A program made the translations under genes and the position numbers. 64,000 nt of DNA from Microbacterium dauci (GTDB lineage: Bacteria > Actinomycetota > Actinomycetes > Actinomycetales > Microbacteriaceae), in assembly GCF_030065535.1 (NCBI RefSeq), contig NZ_JASJND010000001.1, positions 558,001 through 622,000 of the forward strand. The letters are read 5' to 3'. The notes below the pieces were generated by a model that was not told the origin of the DNA, did not search any database, and saw nothing but the letters and a program-made list of their open reading frames with translations. This document shows, in pieces, positions 24,789 through 34,725 of the stretch (its first letter is position 1; each line of letters opens with the position of its first letter).

Positions 24789-25004
24789 GTGGCCCTCGAC
24801 ACCGCCGAGCGCGAGATCGACGTGCCGGACGATCTCGCCGCGGCCCTCGCCGCCGAGCCCCAGGTGCAGGCCGCGTTCGACGCGCTCGCCCCGTCGCGCC
24901 GCAAGGAACTCGCCCGCGCCGTCGCCGACGCGAAGCGCGCCGAGACCCGCGAGAAGCGCATCGCGACCGCCCTCGAGCAGCTCCGCGCCCCCGCGACCAC
25001 CTGA
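24789..25004 (+). CDS. small YdeI/OmpD-associated-type protein
   Basis: A 71-residue, helix-rich soluble protein with the C-terminal YdeI-like pattern (VPDDLAAALAAEPQVQAAFDALAPSRRKELARAVADAKRAETREKRI, shortened here to its key words: DDL, AAFDALAPSRRKE, AKRAETREKR). In larger relatives this segment follows a DUF1905 domain; here it stands alone. The GTG start lies 16 nt after the kinase stop and has no clear ribosome site, so coupling to the upstream gene is likely. Function unproven. Confidence 0.65.
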   Translation: MALDTAEREIDVPDDLAAALAAEPQVQAAFDALAPSRRKELARAVADAKRAETREKRIATALEQLRAPATT

Positions 25005-25027
25005 CGCATCCGCGGCCCCGCCGCACG

Positions 25028-25117
25028 CCGGAGCAATAACTCCGGAGATTCACTCCGCCGCGCCGACAATTCGGACGGACGGGCGGTAATCCGACGCGAA
25101 TCTCCGTCCGAATTGCT
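25028..25117. repeat. nested intergenic palindromes
   Basis: CCGGAG-CAATAA-CTCCGG (25028-25045); GGAGATTC (25044-25051) pairs with GAATCTCC (25098-25105); and the 13-bp arm at 25067-25079 (CAATTCGGACGGA) pairs with 25103-25115. The outer elements are diverged inverted copies of an AGCAATnnnnnnGGAGATTC unit. Confidence 0.75.
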
Positions 25118-25182
25118 GGGCCGAGCACCGGCCGGCGGCGCCACGTCACCGGCCGTTCACCGTCGATGCGCAGGCTGGGGGC

Positions 25183-25986
25183 ATGGCTCGTCGATCTCGT
25201 CGCTCCATTCGGCCGCTGCGGCCGGCTGCCACGGCCGTGGCGCTCGGCGGCGCCGTGCTCGCCGGGGCGCGCATCGGCCTGATGCGGCAGGCCGCGATCG
25301 CCCGCCGCCGCATCGGCAAGCCGCTCGGTGAGGACGCCCTTGACGCCGACCGGGTGTGGCGCAGCGCGCTGCCCGGCGAGCCGGTCGAGCTGCTGATGCT
25401 CGGCGACTCGATCGCCGCGGGACTCGGCGCGCATCGCCGCAAGGACACGCTTGGCGCACGGCTCGCGAAGGAGCTCGCCGCGCAATTGCAAAGGCCGGTG
25501 CGGCTCCGCACAGCCGCCGTCGTCGGCGCGGAATCCTCGACCCTCGGCGCCCAGATCGACGACCTGCCCGATGACTATCGCCCCGACATCGCGGTGATCA
25601 TCGTCGGCGGTAACGACGTCACGCACCGCGTGCCGGTCGCGACCGCGGCATCCCATCTCGGCACCGCCGTCGAGCGCATGCGCGGCAGGGGAGTGGCCGT
25701 CGTCGTCGGCACCTGCCCCGATCTCGGCGCGCTGCGCGCGGTGCCGCAGCCGCTGCGGTCGATCGGGTCGCGCATCTCGCAGCAGCTCGCGGCCGCGCAG
25801 GCGGTGCGCGCCGAGGCGGCGGGCGCCCGCGTCGTGTCGCTGCGGCGCGCGGTGGGGCCGTTCTTCCTGATCGACCCCGACGGGATGTTCAGCCTCGACC
25901 GGTTCCACCCGAGCGCGCTGGGCTACCGCCGTACCGCCGACGCGCTGCTCCCCGCGCTCGTCGACGCGGTCACGTCCGACGGGTGA
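25183..25986 (+). CDS. SGNH/GDSL-family hydrolase
   Basis: A 267-residue probable esterase/lipase or acyl-hydrolase. Block I is LGDSIAAGLG (catalytic Ser), block III IIVGGNDVTH (Gly/Asn oxyanion residues) and block V DRFHPSALGY (Asp-x-x-His). A basic start and a hydrophobic segment (PAATAVALGGAVLAGARIG) suggest a signal anchor placing it at the membrane or outside. Its 3' end overlaps the convergent permease gene by 17 nt. Confidence 0.87.
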   Translation: MARRSRRSIRPLRPAATAVALGGAVLAGARIGLMRQAAIARRRIGKPLGEDALDADRVWRSALPGEPVELLMLGDSIAAGLGAHRRKDTLGARLAKELAAQLQRPVRLRTAAVVGAESSTLGAQIDDLPDDYRPDIAVIIVGGNDVTHRVPVATAASHLGTAVERMRGRGVAVVVGTCPDLGALRAVPQPLRSIGSRISQQLAAAQAVRAEAAGARVVSLRRAVGPFFLIDPDGMFSLDRFHPSALGYRRTADALLPALVDAVTSDG

Positions 25987-27214
25987 GCCGCACCCGCACC
26001 GCCCGCAGCGCCAACCCCACGGCGACGACGCCCACCCCGGCGACGACGGCCTGCCAGGGCAGGGTGAACCCGAGGACGACGCAGCCGACCAGCCCGATCG
26101 CCTGCAGTACCCGCGGATACCGCCGCGCCTCGCCGCCCTGCCGCCACGCGGCGAAGTTCGCGACGGCGTAGTACAGCAGCACGCCGAACGACGAGAAGCC
26201 GATCGCGCCGCGCAGGTCGACGAGCAGCACGAGCGTGACGACGACGGCGCCGAGCGCGAGCTCCGCACGATGCGGCACGTGCCACCGCGGGTGCACCGCC
26301 GCGAGCGCGCGCGGCAGGTCGCCCTGGCGGGCCATCGCGAAGGCGGTGCGGCCGATACCGGCGATGAGGGCGAGGAGTGCGCCAAGGGATGCCGCGGCCG
26401 CGCCGACCTGCACGAGCGGCACCGCCCACGCGGCGCCGACTTGCCGGACGGCGTCGGCGAGGGGTGCGGTCGACGCGGCGAGGCCGTCGGGCCCGAGGGC
26501 TGTGAGGACGGCGACCGCGACCACCGCGTAGGTGACGAGGGCGCCCGCGAAGGCGAGGACGATCGCGCGCGGGATGGTCCGTTGCGGGTCGCGGACCTCT
26601 TCGCCGAGCGTCGCGATGCGCGCGTAGCCGGCGAAGGCGAAGAACAGCAGCCCCGCCGCCTGGAGCGTGCCGTAGACGCCGCCCTCGAAGACACCGCTGA
26701 AGCCGACGGCGCCACCCGACATGCCGATCGCCGACACCCCGACTGCCAGCGCCGCGAGCACGAACACGACGAGCACCCGGGTCACGAGCGCCGTCCGCGT
26801 GATCCCGAACAGGTTGACGGTCACCAACGCGACGACGACCACCGCCGCGACAGGCCGCTCCCAGCCCGCAGGGGCGAGGTATGCCGCGGCGGTGAGGGCC
26901 ATCGCCGCGCAGCTCGCGGTCTTGCCGATGATGAAGCCCCAGCCGGCGGCGTAGCCCCACCACGGCCCGAGCTCGGCGCGGCCGTAGGCGTAGACGCCGC
27001 CCGAGGTGGGGTGCACGGCGGCGAGCTGCGCGGTCGAGGTCGCGTTGCCGAAGGCGACGACCGCCGCGATGGCCAGTGCGAGCAGGAGTCCGGAACCGGC
27101 TGCGGCTGCCGCCGGGCCGAACGCCGAGAAGACGCCGGCGCCGATCATCGAGCCGAGACCGAGGAAAACGGCGTCACGCAGGCCGAGGCGGCGCTGAAGC
27201 GCGGGGGAGGTCAC
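25970..27214 (-). CDS. APC-superfamily amino acid permease
   Basis: A 414-residue membrane carrier with about 12 hydrophobic segments. The family hallmark LGLGSMIGAGVFSAFGPAA is in TM1, followed by HPTSGGVYAYGRAELG in TM3 and GEEVRDPQRTIPRAI in the TM6-TM7 loop. The frame stays open upstream, but the GTG at 27214 starts the conserved N-terminus. It is divergent from the gntR gene; no ribosome site is visible. Substrate unknown, probably an amino acid. Confidence 0.88.
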   Translation of the reverse strand: MTSPALQRRLGLRDAVFLGLGSMIGAGVFSAFGPAAAAAGSGLLLALAIAAVVAFGNATSTAQLAAVHPTSGGVYAYGRAELGPWWGYAAGWGFIIGKTASCAAMALTAAAYLAPAGWERPVAAVVVVALVTVNLFGITRTALVTRVLVVFVLAALAVGVSAIGMSGGAVGFSGVFEGGVYGTLQAAGLLFFAFAGYARIATLGEEVRDPQRTIPRAIVLAFAGALVTYAVVAVAVLTALGPDGLAASTAPLADAVRQVGAAWAVPLVQVGAAAASLGALLALIAGIGRTAFAMARQGDLPRALAAVHPRWHVPHRAELALGAVVVTLVLLVDLRGAIGFSSFGVLLYYAVANFAAWRQGGEARRYPRVLQAIGLVGCVVLGFTLPWQAVVAGVGVVAVGLALRAVRVRLTRRT

Positions 27215-27251
27215 GGGCGAAGCGTACTCAGCGCAAACGAACGCGTGCAGA

Positions 27252-27276
27252 CTTGTTCTATTACCGCTAGAATAAG
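27252..27276 (+). promoter_or_regulatory. GntR operator over a leaderless promoter
   Basis: CTTGTTCTA (27252-27260) and TAGAATAAG (27268-27276) form an inverted repeat matching at 8 of 9 positions. The right arm contains TAGAAT, a good -10 box ending 7 nt before the ATG of the GntR gene. Autorepression is the likely use. Confidence 0.65.
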
Positions 27277-27280
27277 TGGC

Positions 27281-27637
27281 ATGCTCCTCCGTATCGATCC
27301 CGGCAGCCCGGAACCCCTGTTCGCGCAGGTGGCCCGCGCCGTCCGTGCGGAGATCGCGTCGGGCCGCGTTGCCGCGGGGGAGCGGTTGCCCACCGCGCGC
27401 GAGGTCGCCCAGGCGCTGCAGATCAACCTGCACACGGTGCTCCACGCGTACCAGGACCTCCGCGACGAAGGTCTCATCGAACTGCGCCGTGGCCGCGGTG
27501 CGGTCGTGGTGGCGGATGCCGCCGCACTCGCCGGCCTGCGTACCGACATCGACGCGCTCGTCGCGAAGGCCGCCGCCGCCGGCATCTCCGCCGACACCCT
27601 GTCCGCTCTTGTGAAGGAGGCCGCTCATGGCCGTTGA
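27281..27637 (+). CDS. GntR-family regulator, YtrA type
   Basis: A 118-residue regulator made almost only of the winged helix-turn-helix (EPLFAQVARAVRAEIASG...LPTAREVAQALQINLHTV), with a short helical tail. This is the YtrA-subfamily layout that lacks a large effector domain. The ATG at 27281 lies 7 nt after a TAGAAT box and begins the conserved domain. The next gene starts inside its last codons, so it forms an operon with the DUF1648 membrane protein. Confidence 0.9.
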   Translation: MLLRIDPGSPEPLFAQVARAVRAEIASGRVAAGERLPTAREVAQALQINLHTVLHAYQDLRDEGLIELRRGRGAVVVADAAALAGLRTDIDALVAKAAAAGISADTLSALVKEAAHGR

Positions 27638-28619
27638 CCTCGCCCGCGTCCGCTCCCGGTTCACTCTCGTGGCGCTGATCCTCCCGGCGATCGTTGTCGC
27701 GATCGCGGTGCTCGCGCAGGTGCTCGTCCTCCCGAACGTGCCCGCCGTCGTCGCCACGCACTGGGCCTTCGACGGCACACCCGACGGCTTCAGCCCGGCG
27801 TGGACCGTCCCGGTCTTCACCGCCGTGCTCGGCCTGGGACTCCCCGCGGTGCTGTTCGGCGTCTCGTTCCGCTCGCTGCGCCGCGGCGAGCACGGCGCCG
27901 CCTACCGCCTGCTCGGTGCGGTCGCGCTCGGCACCGCCACGCTGCTCGCGACCCTCATGACGTGGACGCTCCTCGTGCAGACATCCGGCGAGCAGACCCT
28001 GCCGGTGCTCGCCGTGATCGCCCCGATCGTGCTGGCGGTCGCACTCGGCGCCGTCGGATGGATGCTGCAGCCCCACGCCCCGTGGCATCCGGTCGCCACC
28101 CACGCCCCCGACGCGTTGCCGCTCGGCGCGGGGGAGCGCGTGCTGTGGACGCAGGCCGTCACCGTCGCGACGTCGGGGCGCATCGTCCTCGGCGCCGCGG
28201 TGGTGCTGACGGCCGCGGTCGCGGTGATGGTCGGCGTGATGACCGCCGAGCTCTGGGTGACGGTCATCGCCGCCGCGGCGGCGCTGTTCCTCGCGTTCGC
28301 GGTCGTCGCGAACAGCCGATTCCACGTCCGAGTGGATGCCGCCGGCCTCACGGTCGTCTCCTCGATCGGCTGGCCCCGGGTCGTCGTGCCCCTCGCCGAA
28401 ATCACCTCCGCCGAGGTCGTGAACGTCTCGCCGATGGCGGAGTTCGGCGGGTGGGGCCTCCGGTGGGGCCCCGGCGGCAACTTCGGTGTGGTCCTCCGCG
28501 CCGGCGAGGGCATCCGCGTGCGCCGCGCGAACGGCCGCTTCCTCACGGTGACGGTCGACGACGCCGCGACCGCCGCCGCCCTCCTCACCGCGCTCGCCGC
28601 CCGCCGCGCCCCCGGTTGA
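27627..28619 (+). CDS. DUF1648-type membrane protein
   Basis: A 330-residue protein with an N-terminal DUF1648 block (LPNVPAVVATHWAFDGTPDGF after the first helix) and further membrane helices. A C-terminal soluble beta-rich part shows SIGWPRVVVPLAEI and FGGWGLRWGPGG. Its AAGGAGG ribosome site and ATG lie within the 3' end of gntR (11-nt overlap). YtrA-type regulators often pair with such membrane proteins in envelope-stress operons; the activity is not known. Confidence 0.82.
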   Translation: MAVDLARVRSRFTLVALILPAIVVAIAVLAQVLVLPNVPAVVATHWAFDGTPDGFSPAWTVPVFTAVLGLGLPAVLFGVSFRSLRRGEHGAAYRLLGAVALGTATLLATLMTWTLLVQTSGEQTLPVLAVIAPIVLAVALGAVGWMLQPHAPWHPVATHAPDALPLGAGERVLWTQAVTVATSGRIVLGAAVVLTAAVAVMVGVMTAELWVTVIAAAAALFLAFAVVANSRFHVRVDAAGLTVVSSIGWPRVVVPLAEITSAEVVNVSPMAEFGGWGLRWGPGGNFGVVLRAGEGIRVRRANGRFLTVTVDDAATAAALLTALAARRAPG

Positions 28620-28643
28620 CCCCGCCGCGCCGCACGCAGTCGA

Positions 28644-29318
28644 ATGGATGCCATGACCGAACCCTCCGCCGACCGCTGGAACGCCGTCGACTCGTACCTG
28701 ACCGAGACGCTCGTGGCCGAAGACGAGGCGCTGCGCGCGTCGGTCGCGTCGCTCGCCGAGGAGGGGTTGCCCGAGATCGAGGTCGCGCCGCTGAACGGCA
28801 AGCTGCTGCATCTGCTGGCCCGGATGTCCGGCGCGAAGCGGGTGCTCGAGGTCGGCACGCTCGGCGCGTACTCGACCATCTGGCTGGCTCGGGCGCTCCC
28901 CGAGGGCGGCCGCGTGGTCACGATCGAAGCGGAGCCCCACAATGCGGAGGTGGCGCGTCGCAACCTCGACCGGTCGGGCATCGGCGACCGCGTCGACATC
29001 CGCATCGGCCGCGGCGCCGACGTGCTCCCAACCCTCACCGATGAGGAGCCCTTCGACTTCGTCTTCATCGACGCCGACAAGGAGTCGAACACGATCTACC
29101 TCGACTGGGCTGCGAAGCTCGGTCACCCCGGCACGGTCGTCGTGGTCGACAACGTCGTCCGCAGCGGACTGGTCGTGGTGCCCGGCGAGAACAGCCAGGT
29201 CGACGGGGTACGGGCCGGGCTCGCGATGCTCCGCGATGATCCGCGGTTCGACGCGACCGCGCTGCAGACCCTCGACCGCAAGGGCTGGGACGGCATCGCT
29301 GTCGCCCTCGTCGTCTGA
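28644..29318 (+). CDS. O-methyltransferase, family 3
   Basis: A 224-residue S-adenosylmethionine-dependent methyltransferase. AdoMet motif VLEVGTLGAYSTIWLA, acidic residue in TIEAEP, metal-binding DADK in FVFIDADKES and VVVDNVVRSG, as in catechol/caffeoyl-CoA O-methyltransferases. The likely substrate is a catechol-like or small phenolic compound, not resolvable here. An alternative ATG lies three codons in (28653). Confidence 0.9.
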   Translation: MDAMTEPSADRWNAVDSYLTETLVAEDEALRASVASLAEEGLPEIEVAPLNGKLLHLLARMSGAKRVLEVGTLGAYSTIWLARALPEGGRVVTIEAEPHNAEVARRNLDRSGIGDRVDIRIGRGADVLPTLTDEEPFDFVFIDADKESNTIYLDWAAKLGHPGTVVVVDNVVRSGLVVVPGENSQVDGVRAGLAMLRDDPRFDATALQTLDRKGWDGIAVALVV

Positions 29319-30719
<1,401 letters not shown>

Positions 30720-30745
30720 GGCCTACGCAGCACTGAAAGCCTGAC

Positions 30746-30783
30746 GAGAGGGGGAGCCGTGGACAGACCATCGGCTCCCTCTC
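30746..30783 (+). promoter_or_regulatory. hairpin enclosing the ftsB-like ribosome site and start codon
   Basis: The arms 30746-30758 (GAGAGGGGGAGCC) and 30773-30783 (GGCTCCCTCTC) pair with two bulged Gs. The loop holds the GTG start and the 5' arm contains the GGGGGAG ribosome site. It may be the eno terminator, a translational gate, or both. Confidence 0.5.
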
Positions 30784-31283
30784 CTCGTTTCCCCGGCAGC
30801 GGCTCCGGGGGCACGCCCAAGAACAGACGAGCGGATGCCGCGCGCAAGCGCGTCGACGTCCGCGACTGGGTCGGCGGGGTCCGCCTCTCGGGGTTCATGG
30901 GCATCATGCTCGGCCTCGTGGTGCTCGCCGCCCTGGTGCTGGTGCCGACGATCGGCACGTACGTCGAGCAGCGGCAACAGATCGCGGCGCTCGAGCACGC
31001 GGTGCAGGCGACCGAGGACGAGGTTGACGCGCTCGAGGCCGAGCGCGAGCAGTGGCGTGATGAGGCGTACATCACGTCCCAGGCGCGGGAGCGTCTGTAT
31101 TACATGCGTCCCGGCGAGGTCGTGTACCTCATCGCCGACGACGTGCCCGGCGGCATCCTGGCGCCGGAGGCGGAGCCGGTGAGCGACGACGTCGAAGAGG
31201 CGAGCACCGACTGGATGACGCAGTTCCTCCGGTCGCTGACCGAAGCCGGCGTCGCGAAGACCGTCGCCCCGCCCACCGAGTAA
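30759..31283 (+). CDS. septum formation initiator family protein (FtsB/DivIC-like)
   Basis: A 174-residue bitopic protein. A basic cytoplasmic N-terminus is followed by one membrane helix (GIMLGLVVLAALVLVPTIG, residues about 50-68), a coiled coil (QRQQIAALEHAVQATEDEVDALEAE) and the DivIC motif RERLYYMRPGEVVY. FtsB-type proteins join FtsL and FtsQ in the divisome. The position after eno is the standard actinobacterial arrangement. Confidence 0.9.
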   Translation: MDRPSAPSPRFPGSGSGGTPKNRRADAARKRVDVRDWVGGVRLSGFMGIMLGLVVLAALVLVPTIGTYVEQRQQIAALEHAVQATEDEVDALEAEREQWRDEAYITSQARERLYYMRPGEVVYLIADDVPGGILAPEAEPVSDDVEEASTDWMTQFLRSLTEAGVAKTVAPPTE

Positions 31284-31314
31284 GACCCACAGGTCACCCC
31301 GGTAAACTGGCGCA

Positions 31315-31833
31315 GTGCCCCATCCGACGCTCACGCCCGCGACCGCTGCCGACCATGAGGTCATGCAGGCCCAGTTGGGTCGCCCGATGCGCGGGGTCGT
31401 GGGCATTGCCGCGCGTTGTGTGTGCGGCAACCCGACGGTCGTGGCGACCGAGCCGCGGCTGCCCGACGGCACGCCGTTCCCGACGTTCTACTACCTGACG
31501 CACCCGGGCGCGACGGCGGCGATGTCGGCGCTCGAGGCGACGCAGGTGATGCGCGAGCTGGCCGATGCGCTCGCCGAGGACGAAGAGCTTGCGGCCGCGT
31601 ACACGCGTGCGCACGAGGCGTACCTGTCCGACCGTGCCGTGCACGGCACCGTCGACGAGATCGAGGGGATCTCTGCCGGTGGGATGCCGGTGCGCGTGAA
31701 GTGCCTGCACGCCGTGGCCGCCCACTCGTTGGCCGCCGGCCCGGGCGTCAACCCGATCGGTGACCTCGCCCTGGAGCGCGGGGACTGGTCGCCCGAGCGC
31801 TGCACGTGCGCGGCTCCCGGCGGCACCGGATGA
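31315..31833 (+). CDS. DUF501-domain protein
   Basis: A 172-residue cytoplasmic protein conserved in actinobacteria after eno-ftsB. DUF501 landmarks are ARCVCGNPTVV, TFYYLTHPG, VKCLHAVAAHSLAAGPGVNPIGD and a final Cys pair (ERCTCAAP). The Cys/His residues suggest metal binding, but the function is unknown. The GTG start follows a TAAACT box by 6 nt, so it may have its own leaderless promoter in addition to readthrough. It overlaps the protease gene by 4 nt (ATGA). Confidence 0.88.
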   Translation: MPHPTLTPATAADHEVMQAQLGRPMRGVVGIAARCVCGNPTVVATEPRLPDGTPFPTFYYLTHPGATAAMSALEATQVMRELADALAEDEELAAAYTRAHEAYLSDRAVHGTVDEIEGISAGGMPVRVKCLHAVAAHSLAAGPGVNPIGDLALERGDWSPERCTCAAPGGTG

Positions 31834-33161
31834 CCACGCTGCGCGTCGGCATCGCCGCGGCACTCGTCGGAGCGACGGTGCTGCTGAGCGGCGCCGCGGC
31901 AGTGACGCCCGACGACGTGCCCCTGGCGCAGCAGCAGGAAGAGCAGGTCGAGCAAGAGCCCGAGATCGACCCGATCCGGAACATGGAGTACTGGCTCGAC
32001 GAGTACGGCGTGACGGACGCATGGAAGGTCACGCAGGGCGAGGGCACGACGATCGCGGTGATCGACACCGGCATCGGCAAGGGCGCCGAAGAGCTCAACG
32101 ACGCGGTCGTGGGCGGCGCGGACTTCTCGGGCATCGGCACGCCCGACGGGCGGACGCCGGTCGGTGACGGTGACTCGAACCACGGCAGCTGGGTGGGGTC
32201 GCTCGCCGCGGGGCGGGGGACCGGTGCCGGCAAGGGCATGGTGGGCGTCGCGCCGAAGGCCGACCTGCTGTCGCTGTCGATCGGCTTCGGCGAGTCGGCG
32301 ACGGTGCCGTTCATCGACCAGGTGGCCGAGGCGATGGTGTGGGCCGTCGATCACGGCGCCGATGTCATCAACCTGTCGTTCACGACGAACACGCTCGACT
32401 GGGATCGCTCGTGGGACGACGCGTTCCTGTACGCGTTCGAGCACGACGTGGTCGTCGTGGTCGCGGCGGGCAACCGCGAGACCGGCACCGAAGAGGTCGG
32501 CGCGCCCGCGACGATCCCGGGTGTGCTGACGGTGGGCGGTGTCGACCGCGAGCGCAAGGCCAGCAACACGGCATCCACCCAGGGCATCTCGATCGGCATC
32601 TCGGCGCCGAGCGAGGAGCTGCTGGGGCTGTCGGCGAACGGCGACCTGGTGATCTGGGAGGGCACGAGCGGGGCTGCGCCGCTCGTGTCGGGCATCGCCG
32701 CGCTGGTGCGCTCCGCGCATCCCGACTTGGATGCCGCGAACGTCATCAACCGCATCATCAAGACGGCCGATCCTGCCGGCGACCGCGAGGGGCGCGACCC
32801 GCTCTACGGGTACGGCCTGGTGAATGCGGCTGCTGCGGTGGCGGCATCCGTTCCGGTCGTGTCGGAGAACCCGATGGGCGACCTCGCGGAGTGGATCCGC
32901 CTGTACCGTCGCGCGGACGCCGAGCCGACGCCGCGGCCGACGGTGACGCCGGTCGAGATCCCGCCGCTGCCGGAGGCGGAACCGCCGACGCAGGCGGGGT
33001 CGGCGCTGCTGCCGAGTGCGGACTCGCTGCGGTACGGAACGGTGCCGCTCGTGGCCCTCAGCCTGGGGACTATACTTGTCGTGCTCGGGGTCACCGCCGC
33101 TGCCCGTCGCATCAAGTCGGCACGCCTCTCGCGTTCGCCGAGCCGCCCAATCAAGGAGTAA
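31830..33161 (+). CDS. S8-family serine peptidase, membrane-anchored (mycosin-like)
   Basis: A 443-residue subtilisin-type protease acting outside the membrane. Signal peptide (residues about 1-25), catalytic Asp in AVIDTGIG, His in SNHGSWVGSLAAG, Ser in GTSGAAPLVSG, a Pro/Thr-rich linker, then a C-terminal transmembrane helix (VPLVALSLGTILVVLGVTAA) and a basic tail. This layout is that of mycosins, but no type VII secretion genes lie nearby. The ATG overlaps the DUF501 stop. The target is unknown. Confidence 0.92.
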   Translation: MTTLRVGIAAALVGATVLLSGAAAVTPDDVPLAQQQEEQVEQEPEIDPIRNMEYWLDEYGVTDAWKVTQGEGTTIAVIDTGIGKGAEELNDAVVGGADFSGIGTPDGRTPVGDGDSNHGSWVGSLAAGRGTGAGKGMVGVAPKADLLSLSIGFGESATVPFIDQVAEAMVWAVDHGADVINLSFTTNTLDWDRSWDDAFLYAFEHDVVVVVAAGNRETGTEEVGAPATIPGVLTVGGVDRERKASNTASTQGISIGISAPSEELLGLSANGDLVIWEGTSGAAPLVSGIAALVRSAHPDLDAANVINRIIKTADPAGDREGRDPLYGYGLVNAAAAVAASVPVVSENPMGDLAEWIRLYRRADAEPTPRPTVTPVEIPPLPEAEPPTQAGSALLPSADSLRYGTVPLVALSLGTILVVLGVTAAARRIKSARLSRSPSRPIKE

Positions 33162-33169
33162 TCCGACTC

Positions 33170-34594
33170 GTGACTACCACTGTGCCCAAGATCCTGGTCG
33201 TCGGTGGAGGCTATGCCGGCTTCTACACCGCGTGGAAGCTCGAGAAGCACCTCCGCAAGGGGGAGGCTGAGGTCACGATCGTCGACCCGCTTCCGTACAT
33301 GACCTACCAGCCGTTCCTCCCCGAGGTCGCTGCTGGTGAGATCGAGGCGCGTCACGTCGTCGTGGGTCTGCGTCGTCACCTGAAGCGCACGCGTGTCGTG
33401 ATCGCGAAGGTCACGGGCATCAACCACGCCACGAAGACCGCGACGATCACCCCGTCGGTGGGCGAGCCGTGGACCGAGACGTACGACCAGATCGTCGTCA
33501 CCGCCGGTGCCGTGTCGCGCACGTTCCCGATTCCGGGTATCGCCGACAACGCGATCGGTCTGAAGACGGTCGAAGAGGCCGTCGCGATCCGTGACCGGAT
33601 CCTCAACAACTTCGACCGTGCCGCGAACCTGCCGGCCGGTCCCGAGCGTGAGCGTCTGCTGACGGTCGTCGTCGTCGGTGGTGGCTTCGCCGGTATCGAG
33701 GTGTTCGCCGAGACGCGTGCGCTGGCCAGCTCGCTGCTGCGCAAGTACCCGAACATCACGTTCGAAGAGACGCGCTTCCACCTCATCGAGGCGATGGGCC
33801 GCATCATGCCCGAGGTGTCGCTGCCGACGAGTGAGTGGGTGCTGAAAGACCTCGCCAAGCGCGGTGCGAACGTGCACCTCGACACGCAGCTGACGGGTGC
33901 CGTCGACGGCAACGTCGAGCTGTCGACGGGTGAGGTCATCCCGACCGACCTGATCATCTGGACCGCCGGTGTCATGGCGAACCCGACCGTCGTCCGTGGC
34001 GGCGACCTGCCGGTCGAGGAGCGCGGTCGCATCCGCACGCGCGCCGACCTGCGCGTGGGCACGCCCGAGGAGTTCGTCGAGGGCGCGTGGGCTGCCGGTG
34101 ACGTCGCTGCTGTGCCTGACCTCACGGGTAAGGGTGTCGGCGGCTACTGCGTGCCGAACGCCCAGCACGCCGTCCGTCAGGCGAAGCTCATGGCGAAGAA
34201 CATCGTGGCGGTGCTGCGCGGTGAGACGCCGAAGGAGTACATCCACCACAACCTCGGTGCCGTCGCCGGCCTGGGGCTGTACAACGGTGTGTTCCAGTCG
34301 AAGGGCATCGCGATCAAGGGCTTCTTCGCCTGGGTTGCGCACCGTGGCTACCACGGCCTGGCAATGCCGTCGTGGGAGCGCAAGTTCCGCGTCGTGGGCG
34401 ACTGGTGGCAGAACCTGTGGCTCGGCCGCGACAACGTGTCGCTCGAGGCCGTGCAGAACCCGCGCTACGTCTTCGAGGAGTTCGCCGCCCGTCCCCGTCC
34501 GGCCGCTCCCGAGGCTGCCCCCGCCCCGGCCATCGAGCCGAAGAGCGTCGCCGGCGAGAAGGCCCCGACCGCCGGCGAGGCCGCCAAGGCCTGA
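33170..34594 (+). CDS. ndh: type II NADH dehydrogenase
   Basis: A 474-residue FAD enzyme that transfers electrons from NADH to the quinone pool without pumping protons. FAD-binding VVGGGYAGFYTA at the N-terminus, NAD-binding VVVGGGFAGIEVFAE near residue 165, WTAGVMANP, AAGDVAAVPD, and a C-terminal membrane-binding region (IKGFFAWVAHRGYH). The GTG at 33170 follows AAGGAG by 11 nt. An Ala/Pro-rich tail of about 30 residues is longer than usual. A terminator hairpin follows. Confidence 0.93.
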   Translation: MTTTVPKILVVGGGYAGFYTAWKLEKHLRKGEAEVTIVDPLPYMTYQPFLPEVAAGEIEARHVVVGLRRHLKRTRVVIAKVTGINHATKTATITPSVGEPWTETYDQIVVTAGAVSRTFPIPGIADNAIGLKTVEEAVAIRDRILNNFDRAANLPAGPERERLLTVVVVGGGFAGIEVFAETRALASSLLRKYPNITFEETRFHLIEAMGRIMPEVSLPTSEWVLKDLAKRGANVHLDTQLTGAVDGNVELSTGEVIPTDLIIWTAGVMANPTVVRGGDLPVEERGRIRTRADLRVGTPEEFVEGAWAAGDVAAVPDLTGKGVGGYCVPNAQHAVRQAKLMAKNIVAVLRGETPKEYIHHNLGAVAGLGLYNGVFQSKGIAIKGFFAWVAHRGYHGLAMPSWERKFRVVGDWWQNLWLGRDNVSLEAVQNPRYVFEEFAARPRPAAPEAAPAPAIEPKSVAGEKAPTAGEAAKA

Positions 34595-34607
34595 CCTGCT
34601 TTTTGTG

Positions 34608-34642
34608 CGAACCCCGCCTGGCTGTGTGCCCGGCGGGGTTCG
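34608..34642 (+). terminator. terminator hairpin after ndh
   Basis: An 11-bp perfect stem (CGAACCCCGCC, 34608-34618, with 34632-34642) lies 13 nt after the stop and ends in a short T-containing stretch. Confidence 0.75.
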
Positions 34643-34725
34643 TCGTTTGGTTGGTGGATGCCGCGGCGCCCTGCTCTTTACCTCGAGTGAGTCGCACCCG
34701 TGGTCGGCGGCTACGCTGGCGGGGG

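Noticed and set aside
24789..25004. Continuation of the AarF-type gene by frameshift
   Set aside because: The upstream protein ends normally after its two anchor helices, and this short frame carries a separate YdeI-like pattern.
31830..33161. Type VII secretion mycosin with a nearby ESX locus
   Set aside because: The protease architecture fits a mycosin, but no EccB/C/D or WXG100 gene is in the window; the eno-ftsB-DUF501-S8 order is a different conserved context.
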